A stretch of DNA of 64,000 bases from CAYXVF01 sp964468125. Its GTDB lineage: Bacteria > Myxococcota > XYA12-FULL-58-9 > CAYXVF01. Under the pieces are notes generated by a model. The model saw only the letters and a program-made list of their open reading frames with translations, was not told the origin of the DNA and did not search any database. Each line of letters opens with the position of its first letter. The first letter of the stretch is position 1. Below are positions 34,305 through 43,425 of the stretch, in pieces. The DNA lies in the NCBI GenBank assembly GCA_964468125.1, contig CAYXVF010000010.1, positions 1 through 64,000 on the forward strand, read 5' to 3'. Both the position numbers and the translations under genes were made by a program.

Positions 34305-35726
34305 CTAGTCTCCGTCACCGAGGAGCGCGAGAACGCGGTCGCGGAGCTCGATGCGCAGCGCGGGCGTGATGTCGCCCTGTGACTTTCTGCTCTTCTGAAA
34401 AATCCGATGAAGCGCTTGACGCTCCGTGCGTGGAAGATTCGTCACCCGCGGATCTTCACCGGGAAGTGACGCGCTGGACTCGACGGCGTTTTTTGCGTGC
34501 GCGCGGGTCCGCACGGCGTCGTAGTGCAAGAGTGCTCGGTCCAGCAGCACGAAGGGAAAGTTCGGATGCTCGAAGGGGCCCACCCGATAGCGCCGGCCGC
34601 CCTCGAGGGTCCGGCTGAGTCTGCCCGCAAAGCCATCGAGACGCGTCGCGCGCGCGAATCGCCGCTGCAAATGCAGCACACCGGCGCCTGCTCCCAAGGC
34701 TCCTCCGATGGCGGTGCCCGCCAAAACGGAGGCCCCACCGAGACTCGCATCGACGATGCTTCCGGTCACCGCGCCCGCGACGGTGTAAAGGGCGAGCACT
34801 TGGCCCGCACTGAGGCCGAGATCGTTCCAGGTTCGGCGGGCAAAGAGATCTTCACCGAAGGCTGGACGCTCGAGCTCCGCGACGTGCTCCCAGGACACCT
34901 CGTGGTGATGATAGAGGCGCTCGACTTCGCGTCGCGCACGCCTCTCGCGCTCGCGCAGGGCCTGGTGGAAGGCATCTTCGAGCTTTCTTGGATCCGTTTG
35001 ATCAGACTCACTCGTCTCCATGGTGAAGCCGAGCTCGTCGATCAGGAGCTCGACGGTCACGCGCGCAACCTCCGAGCGCCGCCGGTCTCGGTCGGCGCGG
35101 AGCGCCTCGAGTGCGGTGGCGAGCGCGGGCTCGGCTTGCGGCGCGAGCTCGCGAAAGGTCGTGAGCAGTCGAACGCGTTGCTCAAAGCTCGCGGAGTGCG
35201 CATCGAAGTCGCGAACGACCTTGAAGTATTGATTCAGCGCACTTTGCCAGGCTTCGGTGTGGTCACCGTCGCCGATGCGGTTGATCAGCGCCATGCTCGG
35301 TTGGCCGGTCCAGCGGAGTATCTCCATCTCACTGGCGTAGTTCTCGCGGTAAGGCTTTGTCCCATCGACGACGTATAGAATCATCGCGCCACTCAGTATC
35401 GGAGACAGGAGCTCGCGCTCCTCCCTGAAAGCATCGGTTCCTTCGTGCGCCCGGAGGAGCTCCTCGACCCGCTGCCGTCGCTCGTGTGCCGCTGGGCGCG
35501 CAGACTCGAGCCAGGCCAAGGCCGCGGGTGCGTCCTCGAAGCCTGGGGTATCGATCAGCGTGAACAACACGACCCCATCGACCCTGACCGGGTACTCCTT
35601 GCAGCGGCGCGTCGTGCCCGGGAGGGGCGAGATCTCGACCCGATCGTCTTCGGCAAAGGTCGCGATGACGCTCGACTTGCCCTTGTTCACGCGGCCGACG
35701 ACCGCAAACCGTGGCGCTTCGCTCAC
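34305..35726 (-). CDS. DUF3482 GTPase
   Basis: This 473-residue protein starts at GTG 35726, overlapping the preceding stop (GTGA). The N-terminal GTPase domain has G1 GRVNKGKSS (11-19), G2/switch PGTTRRC, G3 DTPGFED and a G4 of NRIGD in place of NKxD, so nucleotide specificity may be relaxed. Residues ~195-330 are a coiled, charged linker, followed by a hydrophobic hairpin (VLALYTVAGAVTGSIVDASLGG and GTAIGGALGAGAGVL) and a C-terminal domain, matching the DUF3482 GTPase family. It is coupled to the DUF2868 membrane gene, the arrangement known for this pair. A membrane-associated assembly or stress role is inferred. Confidence 0.85.
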   Translation of the reverse strand: MSEAPRFAVVGRVNKGKSSVIATFAEDDRVEISPLPGTTRRCKEYPVRVDGVVLFTLIDTPGFEDAPAALAWLESARPAAHERRQRVEELLRAHEGTDAFREERELLSPILSGAMILYVVDGTKPYRENYASEMEILRWTGQPSMALINRIGDGDHTEAWQSALNQYFKVVRDFDAHSASFEQRVRLLTTFRELAPQAEPALATALEALRADRDRRRSEVARVTVELLIDELGFTMETSESDQTDPRKLEDAFHQALRERERRARREVERLYHHHEVSWEHVAELERPAFGEDLFARRTWNDLGLSAGQVLALYTVAGAVTGSIVDASLGGASVLAGTAIGGALGAGAGVLHLQRRFARATRLDGFAGRLSRTLEGGRRYRVGPFEHPNFPFVLLDRALLHYDAVRTRAHAKNAVESSASLPGEDPRVTNLPRTERQALHRIFQKSRKSQGDITPALRIELRDRVLALLGDGD

Positions 35727-37267
35727 GCCGCCTCCACCGATTCAACACCGAGAAAGGGGTCCTCGATGAGCTCCAGCCGGTCGCGCCAGATCGCCAGCTC
35801 ATCGCGTTCAGCGGGATTCAGCTGCTCGCCAGAGCGGCCGCTAAAGAGCAGGACCCAGATGGGTTTCTGCTCCCCGACGGTCCCGCGAAGGGATTCGAGC
35901 CAGCGTCTGAGGCCCTTGTCCGGAGGCTCCCAGCTCTCGGCGAGAACCACGACCGCCCCCTCGCCGACGAGCTCGGCGGTCGCGCGACCAGGGCGCCCAA
36001 AGTCCAGGTCGAGCACGCGTTCGACCTGCCAATCGAATCGCTCCTTCAACACCCGCCGGATCGCGGCGTCCGGTGCGTCTGCGTTGCGCCATCGAACGAC
36101 GACGCAGGTCCCACTCGGAGCGAGCGGGGGCGCTCTGTGTTCCCCCTCCCCTCGCGCCGCCGGTGCATTCGTGTCCCGGCCGCGTTCGTGCTCGTGTTCG
36201 TGCTCGCCCTGTGTAGCGACTTTGGGCGCGGTGAGCCGTCGAAGAATCTGTTCCACCTCCGGCGCATCGAGGGGAACGCGTGCGAGGGCCCGCGCACGGA
36301 GCGTGATCGAAACGGTCAGCAGGAGCAGTCGTGGCAAAAAGCCGTAGACGACGGTGGCGGCCAACAGAAAGGGCCACCAGCCGCCGACCAGGGTCGGGTC
36401 ACCTCGCGTCCCCGGCGCCGCGCCCGAATAGCGACCCTCGAGGCGAGAGTAGCGACTCTCCTCAATGAGCTCACGACTCGGGACCGCGTCCGGCAGCAGC
36501 TCGGCCCAGGGCATCGATACGACGCGAACCAAGCGGTGCATGCTCTCGGCGTTCAACGACTCGGTGGTCGTTCCCCAGCCAAAGGCGAGGTCGCTGACGA
36601 CGACGAGCAGCAAGCCACCCGCCAGAACGCCGGCGTTGAAGGCGACACCGAAGGTCTGCGACAGCTCGACGAGCGTCCAACGCTCGAGCGGTCGGTAGAG
36701 CGAGCCGCGTCGTCGCAAGCGGCTGCGGCCGAGGAGAAGCGCCTCTCGCACGTCGGCCGTCAGACGCGACTCTGCGGCACCCGCGATCCCACCCAACCAG
36801 GTCGCGAGCGTGCGCCAAAGCTGCTGGATATCGCCGAAGACCGGGGCATTCGGGAACAGGCGGGTGAAGGTGATCCCAACGAGCGACAGCACGAGCAGCG
36901 CGAGCTGAGCACCCACGACGACCAGCAGAAACGTCCCCACGTTCACCGGCGGGCCGCCTTCCGAGTACGCGAGGAGCGCCATGGCCGTACCCCAACCCAA
37001 GAGAAGCCCCGTCAACAGCAACAGCCCGCGCACCCAGCGAAAGCCGAGCGCGATTCGGCGGCCGAGCGCCGGGTTGTCGCCGGCGACCCGGAGCGCTTCG
37101 AGCCAGCGCGACAGCACATCGGCGCGGGAGTCAGAAGTTGGCAGTGCGTGGTAAATCGCACGGTCGCGTTCACGGAGGGCGTCCGGGTCTTGAGCTCGGT
37201 CGAGCGCGATTTGCGCCTCGAGGTCTACGATGTCTTCGAGCTTCACAGTGTCGGGCCCAACGAACAT
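35723..37267 (-). CDS. DUF2868 membrane protein, partner of the GTPase
   Basis: This 514-residue protein has two N-terminal helices (GLLLLTGLLLGWGTAMALLAYSE and VGTFLLVVVGAQLALLVLSLVGITF), two more near the middle (AGVLAGGLLLVVVSDLAF and WWPFLLAATVVYGFLPRLLLL) and a soluble C-terminus ending at the overlap with the GTPase gene. DUF2868 genes commonly sit directly upstream of DUF3482 GTPases in Proteobacteria, which supports the call. The pair probably forms one membrane-bound unit. The long frame open on the opposite strand here is a shadow. Confidence 0.85.
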   Translation of the reverse strand: MFVGPDTVKLEDIVDLEAQIALDRAQDPDALRERDRAIYHALPTSDSRADVLSRWLEALRVAGDNPALGRRIALGFRWVRGLLLLTGLLLGWGTAMALLAYSEGGPPVNVGTFLLVVVGAQLALLVLSLVGITFTRLFPNAPVFGDIQQLWRTLATWLGGIAGAAESRLTADVREALLLGRSRLRRRGSLYRPLERWTLVELSQTFGVAFNAGVLAGGLLLVVVSDLAFGWGTTTESLNAESMHRLVRVVSMPWAELLPDAVPSRELIEESRYSRLEGRYSGAAPGTRGDPTLVGGWWPFLLAATVVYGFLPRLLLLTVSITLRARALARVPLDAPEVEQILRRLTAPKVATQGEHEHEHERGRDTNAPAARGEGEHRAPPLAPSGTCVVVRWRNADAPDAAIRRVLKERFDWQVERVLDLDFGRPGRATAELVGEGAVVVLAESWEPPDKGLRRWLESLRGTVGEQKPIWVLLFSGRSGEQLNPAERDELAIWRDRLELIEDPFLGVESVEAA

Positions 37268-37371
37268 GCCGGGCCGCTCCTCTCACGCCTCACCCTAGCA
37301 GGAAATGCCGCTCCATCGCTTCCAGGGCGTCGATTGGCAGACACCAGGCCTTGCACGCTATCCTCTGGCGC

Positions 37372-38196
37372 ATGTCTCGGCCCATTTTCCGAATCGGTCG
37401 CGCCGTGGCGATCGCGCTGGGGCTCGCCTACGTGGGGATCACCGCGGCGGTCTACGCGGGCCAGCGCTCGCTTCAGTACCACCCGTTGCAGGCGCAGCCG
37501 CCACCTCCGCCCGAGGGAGCACGTGACATCCGGTTGACCACGAGCGACGGTTTCGAGCTCCGGGCCTGGGCGAGCATGGATCCGAATGCCACCCGTGGCG
37601 TGGTCATGCTGCACGGAAACGGTGGTCATCGCGGCAGCTATGCCTCCGCGTTTAGACGCTTCATGCAGATGGGCCTACGTCCAATCCTCGTCGACTACCG
37701 CGGCTACGGGGGCAGTGAAGGCGCGCCGACGGAGGAAGGCCTCTACCGCGATGCGCAAGCCGCCTGGGACTGGCTTGAGACGCAGGGGATCGAGGACATC
37801 GTGGTCTGGGGGCGCTCCCTCGGCACCGGGGTCGCGGTCGAGCTCGCCCGGCGCAATCTCCCGAGCGCTCTGATCCTCGACGCGCCCTTTGACTCAGCGG
37901 TCAACGTCGGAGCAATGCAGTATCCCTGGCTCCCGGTCTCGCTCCTGATGAAGGATCGCTACGAATCCGACCAGAAAATTGCAGACATCGAGTGTCCAGT
38001 CTTGGTCATGCATGGAACAGAAGACCGAGTGATACCGCTCGAGTTTGGCCGGAAGCTCTTCGAGAAAGCGGGCGAGCCGAAGCGTTGGCTCGAAATCGAG
38101 GGCGCTGGCCACAACAACTTGGAAGCGCGGGCCGGAACGCGCTACTGGCGGGCCATCACCGAACTCATCGATGGCGCGCCCACAGATGTTCCATAA
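37372..38196 (+). CDS. Membrane-anchored alpha/beta-hydrolase, BEM46-like
   Basis: This 274-residue protein starts at ATG 37372; a longer open frame upstream lacks family features. One N-terminal helix (AVAIALGLAYVGITAAVYA) anchors a hydrolase domain with oxyanion HGNGGHRG, RGYGGSEG, the nucleophile GRSLGTG (Ser), Asp in MHGTEDRVIPLEFG and His in EGAGHNNLEA. This matches the BEM46/ABHD13-like family, whose substrates are acyl esters or peptides on the outer side of the membrane. It stands alone on its strand, 104 bases from the divergent DUF2868 gene. Confidence 0.85.
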   Translation: MSRPIFRIGRAVAIALGLAYVGITAAVYAGQRSLQYHPLQAQPPPPPEGARDIRLTTSDGFELRAWASMDPNATRGVVMLHGNGGHRGSYASAFRRFMQMGLRPILVDYRGYGGSEGAPTEEGLYRDAQAAWDWLETQGIEDIVVWGRSLGTGVAVELARRNLPSALILDAPFDSAVNVGAMQYPWLPVSLLMKDRYESDQKIADIECPVLVMHGTEDRVIPLEFGRKLFEKAGEPKRWLEIEGAGHNNLEARAGTRYWRAITELIDGAPTDVP

Positions 38197-38253
38197 ATCT
38201 GTGAATGCCTCGAGCTCACCCAGGGCAAGCAGCTAATTTCGAGCTCTGAAGGC

Positions 38254-40884
38254 TCAGGGCCGGCGAACGCAGCGCACCGGGAAGCTGTTGGACTTCGCGC
38301 CCTCCGCTTGGTCCCCGTCGAGGAAGCTGACGAACCAGCCGAACTGGGGCGAGAGTTGATAGGTGCTCGAAGCCCAGAACTGCAGCCCCGGCGTCGCAGG
38401 AAAGAAGGTGGAATCCACGGTAGGGTCCACGCGCCGAGGGTCGGTCAGGCTCGAAAGCTCCACGACCGACGGCAGCGACCAATCGTCGAAACCACCCCAC
38501 GACAGTCCCTCGCAGTAAGAAAGCGCCCCCTCCCAGCTGAAATTGACTCTCGTCCCCCCATTGCAAGCCGTGCCCGTCAGGCCCGAGGTGCACCCCTGCC
38601 ACACGAGTGACGTGACCCCGTCCACGACGATGGGCTCGCCACTCACCGGCTCGCTCTTGCCATAGCGAACGAGTGGCAAGGAGCTCGGGTCGGGCGTGCC
38701 CCGGACGCAGCGGCGGGGGCTGTTGCCGACGATCGAGCTGTCGAGTACCCGTGATTCGGCAAAGGAGACTTGCCATGCGTAGTCGGGCACTCCAGCGGAA
38801 AAGTCACCGGACCAGTAGATGTCGCTCGGAGTGTTCGGAAAGGTCACGGGATCGATCGATGCGACCCGAGAGTAGTCCTGGAGCGCCAAGAGCTCCGCCC
38901 GGCTTGGGAGGCGCCAGTCACTGTAACCGCCCCAGTCGAGATCTTCGCAGTACTGCACGGCACTCTGCCAATTGCCCGCCACCACCGAGCCCACATCACA
39001 ATCGCTCCCTGAAAGCCCCGCAACACATCCCTGCCAGGACAGTCCGCTGAGCTTCGAGTGGACGACCGGCTCCCCAGGCACGAGCTCTTCTCGTTCATAC
39101 TGCGCGGTGTTGTCCGTCGGACCGTACTGTGCGTCCTGGCCGCAAAAAGGAGTGGTCGCGCAGGTCGGGTCACCGGGCGTTCCCGGGCAGGGGATTTCAG
39201 CGGTCGCGTTGAAACAGCGACGCTGGTTGCTGTCGGCCAAGGGAAAGTAGACGCCCGGCGGATTGCAGGTCGGGTCACCGCATCCGGGGGAAACGCACGT
39301 CCCCTGCGAGCAGATGTCAAAGGTGAGCTCCGGGTCGGAAGCGACCGAGCAACGGATCGCGTCCGGTTGGCCGGTGCAGTCCGACCCCGAGCTGATCGCG
39401 CACCCTCCAACGGCGCCGAGGCAGCTGTCTAGCGCTCCCACACAGGCCTCGCAGTCCGGGCCACAGCTCGCGGCATCAGCGCATCCGGTGCACACCCCCG
39501 CCTCGCAACGGGTCCCGGGCAAACAGCTCCCCCGGGCGGAGCCATCGGCGACGCAGACGCACCCTTCGGTCACCCCGCCACAGATGGGGGTCGCGCCGCT
39601 GCAGGGAAGGCACGCAGCTCCGCAGGCCAGCACGGTGTTGCACGGTCGGCATAAACCGTCGGTGCAGACCTCGCCCGCCGCGTCGCAACCTGCGCCCGTG
39701 GCACACAGACACCCCGCGCGGCAGTCGTCGCGGCAGCCATCGCAGTTGTCGCCGTTCTTGCCGTCGTCACACTCCTCGAACAGGAGCTGCACGACGCCAT
39801 CACCGCAGCCGCCGTCGTTGCGCTGGCAGGTGTCGCTGCAGCCGTTGCCGCTGTCGAAACGCGAGCCGTCGTCGCACGTCTCGAAGCCCACGTCTAAGTT
39901 GGCGTCACCGCAGGATGGACCAAACCCAGTACAGTCGGCATTGCAGTGTTGCTCTACGTCCCATTCGTTCGAGTTGCGCGGGCCGTCGTCGCATACCTCG
40001 GGAATCCCGCCCTCGCTCCCGTCGTCCACGACGCCGTCACCGCACCGCGACACCGCGCAGCCTCCCTCCGCCGCGACACAGACCCCGCGTGCGTCGATGT
40101 CGGGCACCCTGCAGACCGAGCCATTCAATGACACGAGGGGTATGTTGAAGAGCGGTTCTTCGCCGGTAAAGCGGCGATTGTCGTCGCAACCGTCGAGCGT
40201 GCACACGTCCCCGTCGCTCGTGTTCGGCGGAATGCCGCCGAGGCAACGAAAGTTGATGCACTGCTCTTCGCCATTGCACACGTTGCCGTCGTCGCAGTCT
40301 TCCATCACGGTCTCAGGGGTGCAGGGCTGGCCCTGCGTGCAACCGCTGCCAGGGTCACAATAGAAGCCAGAGTCGCAGAGGCCGTGGTCGACGGTGAGGT
40401 TGCAGGTATCGGTCTCCTCGTTGCAGCTCGTGATCACGCACGGAAACTCAGAGACGCACGGGAGCGCATAGTCACAGAGTCCTTCATCGGTGCAGCTCGG
40501 TGCACCGTCGCAGAAGTCGCCGTCCGGGCAATCCGCAACGGTTTCGCAAATGCGAGCGATGACCACGTTGTCCGTAGGGGTACCGGAGCGATCGAGTCGA
40601 ACCACTTTCGTCACCCGAGCGACCGGCGACCCCGCCGCGTCGTAGGCGGTCACGGTGACCTCCACGCTTCCCCGCACATTCGAGGTGAGCGGAACGGTGA
40701 GCGGAAACTCGAGGGAGCCCTGCGCCACCATGCGTTCGCTTCGATCTTCGCGCTGAACGCGTAGCTCAACGGCGTCGGTCGTCGCCCCGTTGGGGTCTTC
40801 GACGCGCAACAACACGTGCGACGGCGGGTAACACGCGTCGACCAGCATCACCAGGCACAGAACTCCGAGGAGACGTGTGATCAC
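38254..40884 (-). CDS. Cys-rich lipoprotein with two DUF1566 domains
   Basis: This 876-residue protein starts at GTG 40884, overlapping the upstream stop as GTGA. Residues 1-18 give a lipobox (MLVDAC, Cys18), followed by an Ig-like region with repeated valine strands and a long Cys-rich middle section with DUF4215-type units (CGDGxxDxxEExCDxG) and EGF-like CxxCxG segments. The C-terminal ~280 residues hold two DUF1566 domains (YCEDLDWGGYSDWRLPSRAEL and YCEGLSWGGFDDWSLPSVVEL), which are C-type-lectin-like. It should lie on the cell surface. The adjacent coupled lipoprotein has the same repeat type, so the two are inferred to work together. Confidence 0.8.
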   Translation of the reverse strand: MITRLLGVLCLVMLVDACYPPSHVLLRVEDPNGATTDAVELRVQREDRSERMVAQGSLEFPLTVPLTSNVRGSVEVTVTAYDAAGSPVARVTKVVRLDRSGTPTDNVVIARICETVADCPDGDFCDGAPSCTDEGLCDYALPCVSEFPCVITSCNEETDTCNLTVDHGLCDSGFYCDPGSGCTQGQPCTPETVMEDCDDGNVCNGEEQCINFRCLGGIPPNTSDGDVCTLDGCDDNRRFTGEEPLFNIPLVSLNGSVCRVPDIDARGVCVAAEGGCAVSRCGDGVVDDGSEGGIPEVCDDGPRNSNEWDVEQHCNADCTGFGPSCGDANLDVGFETCDDGSRFDSGNGCSDTCQRNDGGCGDGVVQLLFEECDDGKNGDNCDGCRDDCRAGCLCATGAGCDAAGEVCTDGLCRPCNTVLACGAACLPCSGATPICGGVTEGCVCVADGSARGSCLPGTRCEAGVCTGCADAASCGPDCEACVGALDSCLGAVGGCAISSGSDCTGQPDAIRCSVASDPELTFDICSQGTCVSPGCGDPTCNPPGVYFPLADSNQRRCFNATAEIPCPGTPGDPTCATTPFCGQDAQYGPTDNTAQYEREELVPGEPVVHSKLSGLSWQGCVAGLSGSDCDVGSVVAGNWQSAVQYCEDLDWGGYSDWRLPSRAELLALQDYSRVASIDPVTFPNTPSDIYWSGDFSAGVPDYAWQVSFAESRVLDSSIVGNSPRRCVRGTPDPSSLPLVRYGKSEPVSGEPIVVDGVTSLVWQGCTSGLTGTACNGGTRVNFSWEGALSYCEGLSWGGFDDWSLPSVVELSSLTDPRRVDPTVDSTFFPATPGLQFWASSTYQLSPQFGWFVSFLDGDQAEGAKSNSFPVRCVRRP

Positions 40885-43355
40885 GGGGGAGTAAACACCT
40901 GATTGCGGGAATCGAAACAGAACGACTGGCCCGTGCTCGTCGGCGTGCACCGATAGCGCCCCCACTCCCCCCAACGCTCGTCGTATTCACGGGATCGACA
41001 ATCCGCATCGCTCGTACACTGCGCTGCACACACGACGGTTCGAATGGTCGCGAGACCAGGGAGGGCCTGCGAGGCTGGGGTGCTCTGGTCGAGCTTGATG
41101 TAGCCCGGCGGACAATCGCAGAGGTCCGGGTTTCCCGACTCCTGCACCTGGCTGCAGACAAGGTCACTCCCGGAGCAGCTCAATGCGAAGAGGGTGCAAT
41201 AGCCGCCAGGGTAGAACAGATCCCCACTCGGCGAGCCCAAACTGCGGAGGCAGCCGAGGGAGCAATCGGGGTCGAAGTCGACGGGGACGTTGTCGCATCC
41301 GGTGATGTTGCCCGCCGCATAGTCGGGAACATCGACCCCCGCGTCCGTCGCGCACGCGGCTCCGATGTTGAAGTCGTTGTTCTGGCAGCTTCGCGTGCAG
41401 CTGCCGAGGCTATTCGCCGGGTCGGCGCCGAGGTCGCATTGCTCTCCGGGGTCGAGGCTTCCGTCGTGGCACAGGCTCATGTCCTGGGAGCAGTCCGCGA
41501 GACAACCGACCCCGGTGGCGTAGTCACCCGCGGGATCGGTGAGTGGGACCGGCGTCTCGCTCGTCGCGTTGCCATCGTCGCACGCCTCACCGCCGTCGAC
41601 GTTTCCGTCGCCACAGACCGCGCCGGTGATCACACAGGAGTCGTCACACCCGTCGCCCGCGTCCCCATCGGCGCCGTCGTCGCACTGTTCGGAGCCACCG
41701 TCGCTGTTCCAGACGAAGAAGTCGCCGCAGGTCGCGTCTTCACAGGTCCCTCCCGGGCCATCGGGGCAGGCGTCGTTGTTGTCGCCGTCGCCGTCGTCGC
41801 AGCCTTCGCCCGCGACCGTGTTCTGCCTGCCGTCGCCGCACCGCGCGAGCGTGCAGTCCGCATCGCAGGTGGCCGTGTCAACACCGTTCTCGTCGCACTC
41901 CTCCGTGCCGCCGTCGATGAGCCACGGCAGCCCATCGCCGCAGGTCGCAGGTTGGCAGGTTCCCTGGGTGGGTCCGTCCGGGCAGGCGTCCGTGAGCTCC
42001 AGGTTGCCGTCGTCGCAGCCTTCTCCTGCCACGACATTGCGCGTGCCGTCCCCGCACACCACCGCCGTGCAGTCCGCGTCACAGGTGGCGGTGTCGACGG
42101 CCCCCTCTTCGCAGTCCTCGCCGGCGGCCCCGTTTACGACACCGTCGCCACATTCCACGGGCGTACAGTCAATGTCGCAACTCGCTGTTGCCATGCCGCC
42201 TGCGTCGCAGGATTCACCCGCGCTGGCATTGGTCACGCCATCGCCGCACTCGACGGGGGTGCAGTCCGCATCGCAGGTCGCGCTCTCGCCGCCATCGTCG
42301 CAGGACTCGCCGGCTGCGCTGTTGACGATCCCGTCGCCGCATTCGGGGACCGTGCAGTCGACGTCGCAGCTCGCAGTTGCAACGCCGCTCTCATCGCACG
42401 CCTCACCTGCTGCGCCATTGACAATCCCGTCACCGCAGGCCACGGCAGTGCAATCGGCGTCGCAGGTGGCGGTGTTGACGCCGCCCTCATCACACGCCTC
42501 TCCGGCAGCAGCGTTGGCGAAGCTGTCACCGCAGGTCGGCACGGTACAGTCAGGGTCACAACCCGCGGTCGCCTCGCCGGATGCATCGCACTCTTCGCCG
42601 GCGGCGCTGTTTCTGAAACCGTCACCGCAGATCACGCTCGTGCAGTTGCCATCGCAGGTGGCGGTGCTGACACCCCCCTCATCACAATCTTCTCCGGCGT
42701 TCACATCGCCGTCGCCGCAGCTGGCCAGGGTGCAATCGTTGCCACAGGCATCGTCATCGTTGCTGTTGCCATCGTCGCACGCCTCGAATCCGACAGCGAC
42801 TTGCCCGTCGCCGCAGTAGGGCGCAACGCCAGTGCAACTCGCGTTACAGCGTGCGTCCGCAGTCCAGGCGTCGCCGTTTCCTGCGCCTTCGTCGCAGCTC
42901 TCGTTGACGGAATCGACGAGCCCGTCGCCGCAGTGGGGCGCGATCCCCGAGCACGTGCCGTTGCAACGAGCGACGAGGGCCCAGTCGTCACCGTTTTTCG
43001 AGCCATCGTCGCAGCTCTCGCCCATTTCGACGGTGTCATTGCCACAGACTGGCTCTACCGTTGGCGTCAGGCTGTTGTTGTTGTTGTTGTTTGTCGTGTT
43101 CGAGTTGCTGTTCGCATTCGAGTTTGTCGACGCGTTGCTGTTCGTGTTGTCGTTGCTGGACGCGTTGCCGTTGTTGTCATTGGCATTTCCGTCGTTGCTG
43201 TCGTTGCTGTCGTTGCCGTTGACGTCGCCGCTTCCATTGTCGTTCGTCGACTCGCCCCGGAGCGTCGCGATCTGCTCCGGGGCGACCTCCACCTGGCCCG
43301 TGCAGGCGGAAGACACCACCAACAGTATCGCGCAGATGTGAGCCCCTAAGCGCAT
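40881..43355 (-). CDS. DUF4215-repeat lipoprotein with Asn/Asp-rich stalk
   Basis: This 824-residue protein starts at ATG 43355 with lipobox VSSAC (Cys18). A ~65-residue stalk made almost only of Asn, Asp, Ser, Gly and Thr (residues ~35-100) follows. The rest is a tandem array of Cys-rich units of about 31-33 residues (CGDGxxNxAAGExCDxGG, then ATCDADC), with each repeat carrying four Cys for two disulfides. At least eight units between genomic positions ~42050 and ~42730 are near-identical at DNA level. A C-terminal domain without the repeat ends in CFDSRNQ. Surface display through a flexible linker is inferred. It is translationally coupled to the DUF1566 gene. Confidence 0.8.
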   Translation of the reverse strand: MRLGAHICAILLVVSSACTGQVEVAPEQIATLRGESTNDNGSGDVNGNDSNDSNDGNANDNNGNASSNDNTNSNASTNSNANSNSNTTNNNNNNSLTPTVEPVCGNDTVEMGESCDDGSKNGDDWALVARCNGTCSGIAPHCGDGLVDSVNESCDEGAGNGDAWTADARCNASCTGVAPYCGDGQVAVGFEACDDGNSNDDDACGNDCTLASCGDGDVNAGEDCDEGGVSTATCDGNCTSVICGDGFRNSAAGEECDASGEATAGCDPDCTVPTCGDSFANAAAGEACDEGGVNTATCDADCTAVACGDGIVNGAAGEACDESGVATASCDVDCTVPECGDGIVNSAAGESCDDGGESATCDADCTPVECGDGVTNASAGESCDAGGMATASCDIDCTPVECGDGVVNGAAGEDCEEGAVDTATCDADCTAVVCGDGTRNVVAGEGCDDGNLELTDACPDGPTQGTCQPATCGDGLPWLIDGGTEECDENGVDTATCDADCTLARCGDGRQNTVAGEGCDDGDGDNNDACPDGPGGTCEDATCGDFFVWNSDGGSEQCDDGADGDAGDGCDDSCVITGAVCGDGNVDGGEACDDGNATSETPVPLTDPAGDYATGVGCLADCSQDMSLCHDGSLDPGEQCDLGADPANSLGSCTRSCQNNDFNIGAACATDAGVDVPDYAAGNITGCDNVPVDFDPDCSLGCLRSLGSPSGDLFYPGGYCTLFALSCSGSDLVCSQVQESGNPDLCDCPPGYIKLDQSTPASQALPGLATIRTVVCAAQCTSDADCRSREYDERWGEWGRYRCTPTSTGQSFCFDSRNQVFTPP
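42050..42730 (-). repeat. Tandem array of ~96-base coding repeats
   Basis: Inside the lipoprotein gene, about eight consecutive units of 31-33 codons encode near-identical Cys-rich modules. Conservation of codons as well as residues indicates recent duplication or gene conversion. Such arrays vary in copy number between strains and are prone to collapse in short-read assemblies, so the copy number here is not certain. Confidence 0.75.
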
Positions 43356-43425
43356 GCGAACCCAAAAGACGTTACACGTGTTTCCTTATGGAGCGTACCC
43401 CGCCACGTGCACGTCCGCACGTCGA

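Noticed and set aside
35711..37537. A 608-codon plus-strand frame opposite the DUF2868 gene
   Set aside because: The minus-strand product has clear membrane helices and couples to the GTPase gene; the plus frame is Arg/Gly/Gln-rich with no recognisable domain.
41439..43349. A 636-codon plus-strand open frame antisense to the DUF4215 lipoprotein gene
   Set aside because: It exists only because the repeats on the minus strand are GC-rich and lack stops in this direction; its sequence is valine/alanine-biased and lacks any start signal or family feature.
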